Below are positions 1-8,800 of a stretch of 28,813 nt of DNA, piece after piece. The stretch spans positions 1-28,813 of the forward strand of contig CALBUZ010000194.1 in the NCBI GenBank assembly GCA_937969105.1, given 5' to 3'. The position numbers and the translations under genes are program-made. This stretch comes from an uncultured Collinsella sp. GTDB taxonomy: Bacteria; Actinomycetota; Coriobacteriia; Coriobacteriales; Coriobacteriaceae. The notes beneath the pieces are model-generated. The model was not told the DNA's origin. It ran no database searches and saw nothing but the letters and a program-made list of their open reading frames with translations. Position 1 is the stretch's first letter. Each line of letters starts with the position of its first letter.

Positions 1-20
1 ACTATTCCACCGCAACTGAA
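1..20. repeat. Partial copy of the palindromic repeat seen at 1132-1198
   Basis: The first 17 bases equal the right arm of the 1132-1198 palindrome, without its single mismatch. The window begins inside this copy, so its left arm cannot be seen. As in the second copy, the arm is followed within a few bases by a purine-rich ribosome binding site and a start codon. Confidence 0.6.
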
Positions 21-30
21 GGGGGCTGTC

Positions 31-1050
31 GTGGGCCATCGGGATTCATGTGATGATTTGCGTGAGGTTCGTTGGGGCGTTTTGGGCGCTGGGCGCATTT
101 CGCATCGATTTGCATCGTCGCTCAAGGAGGTGGACGGGGCACGGCTTGTGGCTGCCGCCGGTCGCACTCCTTCGCATGTTGAGGAGTTTTGCAGGGCGTT
201 TTCGATTGATGCCGCGCACAGTTATGCCACGGCTGACGATGGCGGCGATGCGGCTTATGATGCGCTGATTGCCGACCCCGATGTCGACGCAATTTACTTG
301 GCTCTTCCGCATGGCATGCATGCGCATTGGGTCTGTCGCGCACTGCGCGCGGGAAAGGCCGTACTGTGCGAAAAGCCGGCCGTTTTGAATGAAGAAGAGG
401 CTCTCTCGATTGCCTCCGCCTCTCGCGAGCACGGCGTGCTGTTTATGGAGGCGATGAAGAATCGGTTTTGCCCGATGCGCACTCGCGTGAAGGACTTGCT
501 TGCGTCGGGTGAGCTTGGCCGTATTGTCTCGATTGAAAGCGTGCAAAAGCTCGATTACGGCGAGTCTCCTTCGGGCTATCTGCTTGATCCGTTGCAGGGC
601 GGCTGTCTATACGACATGGGCTGCTATGCGGTCGGGTGGTTTGAGGATCTGCTTGCGGGTGCGTGCGATGTTTCGTCCCGTGAAGTTCGCTGGCGTGACG
701 TATCAGGCGGCCGCGTCGATTGGGCCGATGAAATCCGTATGAGCGTCGGCGGCATACCTATTCATATGGCGTGCGATGGCAAAGCAGCATATGAAAGCCG
801 CTTAACGATTGTCTGCGAGCGGGGCTCGTTGGAAATCGAGCGCCTCCATCGCCCCGAGCTCGCCCATGTGAAGTACTCCGACGGACGAATGCTCGAAATA
901 AATGCCCCGTTTGAGGTCGATGATTTCTACGGCGAAATCCAGCATGCGACCCAGCTCATCCGGGCGGGGAAACTTGAGAGTCCCGTCATGCCCCTTGCCG
1001 CCACACAGCGTTGCGCGCGCATTATCGATGCAATCCGTCTAGCCCTCTAG
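31..1050 (+). CDS. Gfo/Idh/MocA family NAD(P)-dependent oxidoreductase
   Basis: Predicted cytoplasmic sugar or polyol dehydrogenase of 339 residues, the usual size for the family. The N-terminal Rossmann fold starts with a G-x-G-A-G-R-I nucleotide-binding loop near residues 16-23. The E-K-P motif at about 114-116 is the family hallmark that contributes the catalytic lysine. The stretch E-A-M-K-N-R-F following it, and a C-terminal alpha/beta substrate domain, also fit. The GTG start at 31 is supported by an AAGGGGG ribosome binding site six bases upstream. The substrate cannot be told from sequence: the family covers inositol, glucose-fructose, trans-dihydrodiol and aminosugar substrates. No sugar transporter or kinase adjoins it. 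The next gene on the same strand is a DNA repair enzyme, so function is not helped by context. Confidence 0.85.
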   Translation: MGHRDSCDDLREVRWGVLGAGRISHRFASSLKEVDGARLVAAAGRTPSHVEEFCRAFSIDAAHSYATADDGGDAAYDALIADPDVDAIYLALPHGMHAHWVCRALRAGKAVLCEKPAVLNEEEALSIASASREHGVLFMEAMKNRFCPMRTRVKDLLASGELGRIVSIESVQKLDYGESPSGYLLDPLQGGCLYDMGCYAVGWFEDLLAGACDVSSREVRWRDVSGGRVDWADEIRMSVGGIPIHMACDGKAAYESRLTIVCERGSLEIERLHRPELAHVKYSDGRMLEINAPFEVDDFYGEIQHATQLIRAGKLESPVMPLAATQRCARIIDAIRLAL

Positions 1051-1131
1051 GACTTGGCGCTGACGCATAGGGGATCATGACACTTGCGACCGTGGTGCTT
1101 GGTGGCCCGCATCTCTGATGCCCCTTTTATA

Positions 1132-1198
1132 AGTTGCGGTGGAATAGTTCCTGTTTGCGGCAGAATAGGGCATCGACAGGAACTATTTCACCGCAACT
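1132..1198. repeat. Palindromic intergenic repeat, 23-bp arms
   Basis: Arms at 1132-1154 and 1176-1198 are reverse complements with one mismatch, around a 21-base loop. The right arm recurs at window positions 1-17. In both places the arm abuts the ribosome binding site of the next gene. There is no T-run, so this is not a classic terminator. It resembles a REP-like dispersed palindrome or a 5' leader hairpin. Confidence 0.7.
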
Positions 1199-1216
1199 GA
1201 TGAGGGGGAGCTGGAG

Positions 1217-2083
1217 ATGCTGACGATTGGGTGTCATCTTTCGACGACGAGGGGCTATCGGGCAATGGGAGAGACGGCGCTATCCATTGGCGCCAATACC
1301 TTTGCATTCTTTACGCGCAATCCGCGCGGTGGCAAGGCGAAAGACCTTGATATGGATGATGTGGCGGCCCTGCGTGACCTTATGGCGCAAAATGATTTTG
1401 GCCCACTCGTGGCGCATGCCCCCTATACCTACAACCCCTGTTCTGCCAAAGAGCGGGCGCGCGAGTTTGCCTTGGAGGCAATGGCCGAGGACTTGCAGCG
1501 TCTGGAAGCACTGCCCGGCAACTACTACAACTTCCACCCCGGCGCGCATGTGGGGCAGGGGACTGATGCCGGCATTCAGATGATCGTCGACACCCTGTGT
1601 CAGGTGATGCTTGAGGGCCAGCAGACGACGGTGCTGCTCGAGACCATGGCCGGCAAGGGCACCGAGCTGGGCCGCAGCTTTGAGGAACTGGCGCTCATCA
1701 TTGAGGGCGTTGCCGACAAACGCCCCGAGCTGTCGGCCAAGTTGGGCGTTTGCCTGGACACCTGCCATGTGAATGACGCCGGCTACGACATCATCCATGA
1801 TCTGGACGGCGTACTCGACGAGTTCGACCGCGTGGTGGGTATCGACCGCTTGCATGCCGTACACATCAATGATTCCAAGAACCCCTGCGGCGCCCATAAG
1901 GACCGCCACGAGTGCATCGGTAAGGGCTACCTTGGCAGCGAGGAGTTTGGCGGCGGTATGCAGGTTATGCAGAAAATTGTATCGAATAGCCGCTTGCGCG
2001 CATTGCCATTCATTTTGGAGACACCGAACGAACTTGCAGGTTATGCGGCTGAAATCAAACTGTTAAGGTCGTTGCAGCAGTAA
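1217..2083 (+). CDS. nfo: Deoxyribonuclease IV (apurinic/apyrimidinic endonuclease)
   Basis: Base-excision-repair enzyme that cleaves the backbone 5' of abasic sites and removes 3' blocking groups. It is a 288-residue TIM-barrel protein of the AP endonuclease 2 family, close to the 285 residues of E. coli Nfo. All nine residues that hold the three zinc ions in the family can be placed: H67, H107, E142, D181, H184, H216, D229, H231 and E268. The signature stretches [19 protein letters not shown] and H-I-N-D-S-K are intact. The ATG at 1217 follows a GAGGGGGAG ribosome binding site. The palindromic repeat ends 18 bases before the start, so it would lie in the leader of any transcript entering from upstream. 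No LexA-like box was seen. Confidence 0.95.
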   Translation: MLTIGCHLSTTRGYRAMGETALSIGANTFAFFTRNPRGGKAKDLDMDDVAALRDLMAQNDFGPLVAHAPYTYNPCSAKERAREFALEAMAEDLQRLEALPGNYYNFHPGAHVGQGTDAGIQMIVDTLCQVMLEGQQTTVLLETMAGKGTELGRSFEELALIIEGVADKRPELSAKLGVCLDTCHVNDAGYDIIHDLDGVLDEFDRVVGIDRLHAVHINDSKNPCGAHKDRHECIGKGYLGSEEFGGGMQVMQKIVSNSRLRALPFILETPNELAGYAAEIKLLRSLQQ

Positions 2084-2144
2084 TGACTGTCACAAAGTGG
2101 AGTGTTCCATTCACGTTATGGGTTTGTTTCAATCAGTTTTCTAA

Positions 2145-2173
2145 TTGCAGATTCTCCCAAGCGGGTGCATAAT
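2145..2173 (+). promoter_or_regulatory. Sigma-70-type promoter of the amino acid ABC transporter operon
   Basis: TTGCAG at 2145-2150 and CATAAT at 2168-2173 are separated by 17 bases. The site lies between the nfo stop and the binding-protein start at 2231, which would give a leader of roughly 50 bases. The -10 matches consensus at five of six positions; the -35 is weaker. Confidence 0.55.
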
Positions 2174-2230
2174 AGCCATCAGTTTTTGCAGACCTCTGAA
2201 TCAAACGGGGTCACCGGAAGGAGACTGATT

Positions 2231-3091
2231 ATGAAGCTCAAGAAGCTTGGCGCATTTGCCGCCACGGGCGCCATGGCGCTCGCCCTCGCACTGACGGGCT
2301 GTGGCTCGTCCAACGCCACCTCTGGTTCTGATGCCGGTTCCAGCAGCTCTGACGACGCTAAGGTCGAGAAGGTCGACGGCTCCAAGGAGTACGCGCTCGT
2401 CAAGGACGGTACGCTGACCGTCGGCACCTCTGCCGAGTACGCTCCGTTTGAGTACAAGGATGACAACGGCGATTATCAGGGCTTTGACCTTGAGCTTATC
2501 AAGGCTATCGGCGACAAGCTGGGCCTGGATGTCGAGTACGTCAACAATGACTTTGACACGCTCGTCCCCGGCGTCGCTTCGGGCGCCAAGTACGACGTTT
2601 CCATCGCGGCTATCACCGACACGCCCGAGCGTGAGAAGGAAGTCACCTTCTCCGATTCCTACTACATGGACGATCAGGCCATCGTGACCAAGGTCGATAA
2701 CACCGACATCACGGCCGATAACTACAGCGAGAAGCTCAACAACGCCGACGCTACCATCATCGTCCAGTCCGGTTCGACCGCCGAGGCCTTTGCCCAGGAG
2801 AACTTCCCCAAGGCCAAGATCGTCCCCTACAAGGACGCCACCGAGTGCTTCAGCGCCCTGCAGTCCGATAAGGGTGACGCCGTAGTCACCAACCGCTCCG
2901 TTGCCAGCCAGCTGACCGCCGAGCAGTTCAACACCTGCCAGACCATCAAGCAGGTCAGCACCGGCGAGGAGTACGCCATCGCCATAAACCAGGGCAACAC
3001 CAAGCTCAAGGACGACATCAACCAGGCCATCAAGGACCTGACCGACGACGGTACCGTCGACGCCCTCATGGCTAAGTACAACATCAAGTAA
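2231..3091 (+). CDS. Polar amino acid ABC transporter substrate-binding lipoprotein
   Basis: Extracytoplasmic receptor for an amino acid ABC importer, 286 residues. The N-terminus is a lipoprotein signal peptide (lysines, then an Ala/Leu core) ending in lipobox L-T-G-C, with Cys24 as the lipidated residue. A Ser/Asp-rich tether of about 30 residues follows. The rest is a family 3 solute-binding domain opening with the typical T-V-G-T-S-A-E-Y-A-P-F-E-Y and Q-G-F-D-L-E-L-I pattern. The open frame continues upstream to 2102, but that extension would put residues before the signal peptide and overlaps the promoter. The ATG at 2231 has a GGAAGGAG ribosome binding site. Ligand is unknown: His/Glu/Gln/Arg or cystine types are all possible. 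The permease and ATPase follow on the same strand. Confidence 0.9.
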   Translation: MKLKKLGAFAATGAMALALALTGCGSSNATSGSDAGSSSSDDAKVEKVDGSKEYALVKDGTLTVGTSAEYAPFEYKDDNGDYQGFDLELIKAIGDKLGLDVEYVNNDFDTLVPGVASGAKYDVSIAAITDTPEREKEVTFSDSYYMDDQAIVTKVDNTDITADNYSEKLNNADATIIVQSGSTAEAFAQENFPKAKIVPYKDATECFSALQSDKGDAVVTNRSVASQLTAEQFNTCQTIKQVSTGEEYAIAINQGNTKLKDDINQAIKDLTDDGTVDALMAKYNIK

Positions 3092-3113
3092 AATAGTCAC
3101 TTGATTGCGCGCG

Positions 3114-3143
3114 GGCCCTTTCCGTTTTGCGGAGAGGGCCTTT
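3114..3143 (+). terminator. Hairpin between binding protein and permease genes (attenuator-like)
   Basis: An 11-bp stem (3114-3124 with 3130-3140, one G-U pair) with a TTTTG loop, followed by TTT and a pyrimidine-rich stretch. It sits just after the binding-protein stop. Partial termination here would make the receptor more abundant than the membrane parts, a common design in ABC operons. Confidence 0.55.
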
Positions 3144-3208
3144 GCGCTTCTCTTGACGGAGAGCGTTTCCGTCTTGTTTTGCCGGCAACTTCTACGATAG
3201 GAGCCACC

Positions 3209-4570
3209 TTGTCTCGACTGAACAAAGGGGCCGCGGAGCAGCGTTTTTCACTGCCCGCCTTGCTCCAAAAGCTAGTCTGCGTCATGGCCGTGGCGCTCGC
3301 GCTGGTGTGCGCGGGGGCATATGCGCCCACGACTGCCCAGGCGCTTGAGACCGCAAAGATTACCGCCCGGCCCAATACCGGTTCGGGCAGCGCTGTGGTC
3401 GGCGGCACCGAGACGCGCATTACCTGGGAGGTTCAGGCCGATGCCGACGAGGAGCTGAGCGGTCTTTCGCTGACGTTTGTCGACGGCACGACGTTTGGTA
3501 CCGATGACACGCGATTGACGATGCTCTCGGGCGAGGACCTCATGGATCGTACGCCCATGAAGCCCACATGCAAGGCTGACGGCCAGACGCTCAAGATCGA
3601 CTTTGGCGAGACGGCGCCTGCCGGCGGCTTTTTCCGTGTCGAGGTTTACGGCGTGACGTTTCCCGTCGAGGGCGGCGATGAGGCCTTTAGCGGCACCTAT
3701 ACGCTCGCCGACGGTTCGACCAAGAAGATTTCCAAGATTCCTTCCGTCGAGATTAAGGGCGTGACGGCATTCGATAACTTCCTGGCCGATCTTAAGGAGC
3801 AGCCGTGGGTCGAGGCGTGGAATTCCAACATGTTCCTTCGCCTGTTCCTGAACCCGGTCATTTTGGTTCAGAGCCTGCCGATCGTCTTTAAGGGCTTCCT
3901 TATGTCGCTCTCGATCGTGCTCGTGGCATTTCCGTTGGCCATTCCCTTTGGCTTTGCGCTGTCGCTCATGCGCATTTCCAAGTCGCGCATCCTTCGTTGC
4001 CTTGCCGGCATCTATGTGAATATCATCCGCGGTACGCCGGCGTTCCTGCAGATTTACATTGCATTCTTTGGCCTGCCGCTTGCCGGCGTCAAGGTTGACG
4101 ACTACGTCTTGGGCGTTATCGTCATGGCCATGAACTCGTCTGCGTACCTGTGCGAGATTTTCCGTGCCGGTATTCAGTCGATCCCCAAGGGCCAGAACGA
4201 GGCTGCTCGCTCGCTGGGCATGAATGCCTTCCAGACACTGCTCTACGTTATGATTCCGCAGACGTTCCGCAATGTTCTGCCTACGCTGACCAGCGAGTTT
4301 ATCCTGCTCTACAAGGATACGTCGCTGCTCGCCGCCGTGGGCGTGGTCGAGATCGTCATGAACGCCCGCACCATCGTGGCCACGACGGGCTCCATCACGC
4401 CGTACGTGGTTGCCGCGCTGTTCTACCTGGTCATCACCCTGCCGCTTGCGCGCTTGGTGAGCGGTCTTGAGGCGAGGCTGCTGGGTACGGCCGAAACCAA
4501 AAAGAAGCGTCCCACCAAGAGCGCCGGACAGGTCGTCGCGACGCCCGCCGATCACATCGCCGGTCTGTAA
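3209..4570 (+). CDS. Amino acid ABC transporter permease with extra N-terminal extracytoplasmic domain
   Basis: Membrane subunit of the importer, 453 residues from the TTG at 3209. That start is preceded by GATAGGAG with suitable spacing. The open frame reaches back to 3101 but would then run through the attenuator hairpin. Layout: a signal-anchor-like segment near residues 20-45 ending in A-Q-A, then about 150 residues rich in Gly/Thr/Asp with a beta-sandwich feel, then the His/Glu/Gln/Arg-type permease from about 205. The permease part has several membrane helices and the EAA loop (E-A-A-R-S-L-G-M) that contacts the ATPase. A lysine-rich cytoplasmic tail ends the protein. Ordinary permeases of this family are about 220-250 residues, so the N-terminal half is an added module of unknown role, perhaps docking the lipoprotein receptor. 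It lies 12 bases upstream of the ATPase gene. Confidence 0.85.
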   Translation: MSRLNKGAAEQRFSLPALLQKLVCVMAVALALVCAGAYAPTTAQALETAKITARPNTGSGSAVVGGTETRITWEVQADADEELSGLSLTFVDGTTFGTDDTRLTMLSGEDLMDRTPMKPTCKADGQTLKIDFGETAPAGGFFRVEVYGVTFPVEGGDEAFSGTYTLADGSTKKISKIPSVEIKGVTAFDNFLADLKEQPWVEAWNSNMFLRLFLNPVILVQSLPIVFKGFLMSLSIVLVAFPLAIPFGFALSLMRISKSRILRCLAGIYVNIIRGTPAFLQIYIAFFGLPLAGVKVDDYVLGVIVMAMNSSAYLCEIFRAGIQSIPKGQNEAARSLGMNAFQTLLYVMIPQTFRNVLPTLTSEFILLYKDTSLLAAVGVVEIVMNARTIVATTGSITPYVVAALFYLVITLPLARLVSGLEARLLGTAETKKKRPTKSAGQVVATPADHIAGL

Positions 4571-4582
4571 GGAGGTCCTATC

Positions 4583-5335
4583 ATGAGCGAAACCAATAAC
4601 TCGAACGAGGTCGTCGTCAGCATCAAGAACCTCCAGAAGGCCTTTGGCGATAACGTGGTCCTGCGCGATATCGATCTGGATGTGCACAAGGGCGAGGTCG
4701 TCGTAGTTCTGGGTCCTTCTGGCTCGGGCAAGTCGACGATGCTTCGCTGCATCAATCGTCTGGAGCATCCCACGAGCGGCTCGATTGTCGTTGAGGGCGT
4801 AGACGTGTGCGCCAAGGGCGTCGACCTTAACAAGGTGCGCACGCACCTGGGCATGGTCTTTCAGCAGTTCAACCTGTTCCCGCACCTGTCGGTCAAAAAG
4901 AACGTCATGCTTGCGCAGCAAAAGGTGCTCAAGCGCAGCAAGGAAGAGGCCGAGAAGATTGCCATCGAGGAGCTGACCAAGGTCGGTCTTGCCGAGCGTA
5001 TCGACTTTATGCCGAGCCAGCTCTCGGGCGGTCAGCAGCAGCGCGTGGCCATCGCCCGTGCCCTGTCGATGAATCCGCACGTGATGCTCTTTGACGAGGC
5101 CACGTCGGCGCTCGATCCCGAGCTTGTCCGTGACGTCCTGGGCGTCATGCGCGACCTGGCACGCGACGGCATGACCATGATCGTCGTGACGCACGAGATG
5201 GGCTTTGCCCGCGACGTCGCCGACCGCGTCGTCTTTATGGACGGCGGCGTTATCGTGGAAGAGGGTACGCCGAGCGAGGTCTTCGACCATCCTAAGAGCG
5301 AGCGCACCAAGGCGTTCTTGGGCAATATCTCGTAG
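4583..5335 (+). CDS. Amino acid ABC transporter ATP-binding protein (GlnQ-like)
   Basis: Cytoplasmic ATPase that drives the importer, 250 residues, a standard length. Visible motifs: Walker [10 protein letters not shown] at 44-52, Q-loop at about 94, signature L-S-G-G-Q-Q-Q-R at 147-154, Walker B V-M-L-F-D-E at 167-172, D-loop S-A-L-D, and switch His204. All are intact, so it should be active. The ATG follows an AAGGAGG ribosome binding site. It is closely spaced after the permease gene and followed by a terminator at 5377-5410, so it ends the operon. The long minus-strand open frame lying opposite this and the permease gene is a codon-bias shadow. Confidence 0.95.
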   Translation: MSETNNSNEVVVSIKNLQKAFGDNVVLRDIDLDVHKGEVVVVLGPSGSGKSTMLRCINRLEHPTSGSIVVEGVDVCAKGVDLNKVRTHLGMVFQQFNLFPHLSVKKNVMLAQQKVLKRSKEEAEKIAIEELTKVGLAERIDFMPSQLSGGQQQRVAIARALSMNPHVMLFDEATSALDPELVRDVLGVMRDLARDGMTMIVVTHEMGFARDVADRVVFMDGGVIVEEGTPSEVFDHPKSERTKAFLGNIS

Positions 5336-5376
5336 CTGATCAGCAGCGTCTCGGAATGAGAGTTTGCTTGAGCGGG

Positions 5377-5410
5377 CGGGGTCGTAGCAATGATGCTGCG
5401 GCCCCGTTTT
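5377..5410 (+). terminator. Rho-independent terminator of the amino acid ABC operon
   Basis: A 13-bp stem (5377-5389 with 5394-5406, including G-U pairs), a four-base ATGA loop and TTTT directly after. It isolates the transporter operon from the riboswitch-controlled gene downstream. Confidence 0.8.
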
Positions 5411-5545
5411 GCATTTCGTATAAAGGTCTCGTCGTTGCCCTGGCGGACTTTCAACCACATTTTCGGTGAATTATGTGTGCGTGATATCGGCGGACGCTCG
5501 TTGTCTGGTCTTCCATACAATTACATGCTGTTTGAAAAGAAGCCG

Positions 5546-5651
5546 GACCATGGGTGCGCTTGGCGCATAAAAGGGAACTGGGTGGGAATCCCAGGCAAGG
5601 CGGTTACTGTGTGCGGGGCTGTCCCGCGAGTCAGATTACTTGCCCATGGTC
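5546..5651 (+). promoter_or_regulatory. Cobalamin (B12) riboswitch aptamer, compact form
   Basis: Closing stem P1 is perfect: GACCATGGG at 5546-5554 pairs with CCCATGGTC at 5643-5651. Inside lie a small P2 hairpin (TGCG/CGCA) and the conserved core AAAGGGAA then GGGTGGGAATCCC, matching the family's GGTGnnAATCC pattern. Next come a GTTACTGT element corresponding to the conserved CCACTGT, a GCGGG/CCCGC hairpin, and the B12 box GTCAGATTACTTGCC at 5630-5644. At about 106 nt it lacks the long peripheral arms of the classic form. A weak -10-like TACAAT sits at 5516-5521. The region 5652-5854 between aptamer and start holds several short hairpins but no obvious T-run terminator, so control could be at translation. 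The only gene downstream is the surface protein at 5855. Confidence 0.85.
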
Positions 5652-5854
5652 TTCTCGTGTCGAGGGTCTTTTGGGAGCCGCTGGATTCCGGTGAGCAGAA
5701 GATGACATCATATTTGCTCCAAGCATCCCGTATGCGATGCGGGGGCATTGCCGCATGCTGTCAGGTGCGGGCGTTTCGCTGTGTCCCGTTTCCCTTTACA
5801 TGGTCGGCCTCGATTCTTATTGGGGTAGTGATTTTCCAGACCAAGGGGGAAAGG

Positions 5855-8800
5855 ATGCTCAACAACATCCGAACAGGTACGAGGAAATTCCTCGTCGTGC
5901 TCATGGCGTTTATCTTTGCCAGTTCGAGCACGGGAATGACCGCGTTTGCCGAGGAGGTGAGCGCGGGCGTAGCCGCGGCGGCCGATCAGGTCACCGCGGC
6001 GGGCGATGATGGGCAGGGCAGGCCTAATGAAGATGAGCCTTCTGCCGACGCTGAAACCGGCATGGCAGATGGCGGCAGCACGCAGGAGCAGGAAAGCTCC
6101 GGTGTTGCCGTGCAGTCTATTACGTCCGAGGAAACGGTACCGGCTGCACAGGTCGAAGAAGCAGGTTCTTTCGCCAAGGTAGTGCACTCGGGCGAGACGG
6201 TGGTCGTCAACGATGCGGCCGATATGCCCGAGACCATTGAGGCGGGCGCGACCGTCAAACTCGGCGCGAATATTTCGATGGGCACTGATCAGCAGATCGA
6301 GACCGTTGACGGCACCCTGGATGGCCAGGGCCACACGGTCACCATTAACGGCAAGGCCGTTGCGAATAATGTGGCCGGCTCGATTCAGAACCTGGGCGTG
6401 ACGGGTTCGGTCTCGAGCACCGACAATGTGGGCTCCATTGCCATGAAACTTTCTGGCACCATCCAGATGTGCTGGTCCACGGCGAGTGTGAACCTTATCG
6501 GCTGGAATGGCTGTGCCGGTGGCTTGGTCGGCGGTATGACGTCCGGAAAGATCGTCAATTCCTATTTTGCCGGCTCAGGCGTTGAGATGAACGGTGGCCT
6601 GGTCGGTGATGCTCAGGCCGGATCGCTGTTGAACTGCCTATATACCGTAGGCTTTTCGCCTGCGGAGATAAATAGCCCCAGCGGCTTTAACAAAGGAAAC
6701 GCGGCTAAAGCCGCCGACCTCTCTTCTGCTGAATCACTTGCCGTGCTCAATACCGATGCGCCGTCGACTGGCTTTTCCTGGGTGTCCAACGGTGGCCTGC
6801 CCTTGCTTGTGAGCGGCTCTGCCCCCGTTGTTGTCAATAAGGACGCGCTCGTCGCGGCTATCACGGCCGCCGAGGCGCTCAATGAGTCAGACTACACAAC
6901 GGATTCCTGGTCCGCCTTTGCCGCTGCTCTTGCTGACGCCAAAATCGTCAACGATAACGACGATGCATCTCAGTCCGACGTAAATGCGGCGGTCAAGACG
7001 CTCAAGGATGCCTCGGATGCGCTTGAGAAAAAGAAGCCGACGGCTCCCGTCGCCCAGCCGGAGAGCGTCAAGCACATCTCGTCGCAGGATGACTTCATGT
7101 ATATGAACGTCAAGGATGCGAGCAACTACTATGTGCTCGATAGCGACATTGTGATTGATGACGAATATTTCTTCGGACCCACAGGCGAGCTCAATTGCAC
7201 GTTTGACGGACAGGGCCACACCATTACCTTCGACAACAAGGGAGGCGTTAGGTCTCTGTTTGCGAGCGTTGGCTCCACCGGCGTCATCCAGAATGTCTCT
7301 TTTGCCGGTGAGCTCAAACGGGCCATGGACGGCAAGTCGTTTGGTCCGCTTGGCAATCAGGTAAAGGGCTCTGTCATTAATTGCTCCACGTCCGTTACGG
7401 GTAAGGGCGTTGCTGGCTTTGGCCGTACGCTCCAGGGCGGCGTGATCTCCAATTGCATGTCCACCGCCGCTTCGACCGGCGGCGTGCTCTTTGCGAGCTA
7501 CGACTCCGGACAGCTCATCAATACGTACTGGCAGGAGGGCCTTACCAACAAGGTCGTCTTTCCCGCGGACGCGCTCGTTAACTCCTATGCTGTCGATACC
7601 GATGACATGAAGACGGCGACCTTTGTCGAAAATCTCAACGTCAATCGTGGTGAAAACGGTAGCGTGTGGGGTATGGGGTCTGATGGCTTTCCGCACTTCG
7701 GTGAGAATCTAGACCACGAGTCTTCTGAGAGCCCTACTGCAAGCAATAAGTACGAGGTGAAGTTCACGTCTGCCCGTACCGGCAAGACCGTAACTGCTGC
7801 CGATGGTGTGCTCTGCCCGTCTCCCGACGACGTTGTGGTGGGCGAGAACGGTGCCGCCTGCGTTTCGGGCACGCTTGAGCTCGATGGCCTGCCCAAGGAT
7901 GCCAAGGTGACCTGGGGTACCCCAGATGCCAACAGGGGTGATATCGCCGTTAACGAGGAAACGGGCCTGCTGCACGTGTATAACGACGCCGTAGGTACGG
8001 TAACCGCCACACTCCACAAGGACGACGGCACTACCGAGAACGTCGCGACCGTTGTGGTCAAGGCAGTGTCCAAACCGATCGATGATTTTCAGATTTGGTA
8101 TAACGGCGCAAACGTGACGGGCGGCACTATTGCGGTTGCGGGTTCCGAGGTCAAGAATCTTGAAGTCCGTGTTCATTACACCGATGCCGCCGAGGGCGAG
8201 TACACTCCTGTTTCCTATGCGCGTTTTCGCTTTGTCGGCACGCCTGCGAACGTACTTTACTCCAATCCCGGATCCGCCTGCTTTTATTTTAAGAAGCCGG
8301 GCGAGGCCACGATTCGGGTATCTTCACGCGCAAATCTCGATATCGCCTCCAAGAGCGTGACGGTCACGTCGAGCTATGTGCCAGCGACGAGCGTCTCGCT
8401 TGGCTATAACGAGGACGGCGAGACTGTCTATCTGCACGGTCGCAATCCGCTTGCCAAAGGCGCCTTCCTGACCGATAAGGCTGCGCCGGTTGTGGGACCC
8501 GAAAACGCGAGTGATCGCGCTTGCTACACGGTCACCTCGAGTGATTCTGCGGTTGCCGAGTACACTACGAGTGGCGAGATTGGCTTTACGCCGTATAAGG
8601 CCGGTAAGACAACGTTTGAGGCGACGGTCGAAAACCAGGACGGCAGCGTCATCTCCTCGGGTAAGCGAGAAGTTATCTACGCTTACCGGAACCCACTGAA
8701 ATCGGTGACAATCACGAATGTCCCCGCGTCCGTTAAGGCCGGTAAGACCGTCGAACTCAACCTGGGTTATACGGGTGAGAACGATGTCGAGGGCTGGAGC

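Noticed and set aside
3272..5458. 728-residue open frame on the minus strand opposite the ABC permease and ATPase
   Set aside because: Arg/His/Asp-rich shadow caused by GC-biased third positions; no ribosome binding site or recognisable domain.
5390..5854. In-frame extension of the surface protein gene back to 5390
   Set aside because: It would translate the ABC operon terminator and the whole riboswitch. The signal peptide and GGGGGAAAGG ribosome binding site fix the start at 5855.
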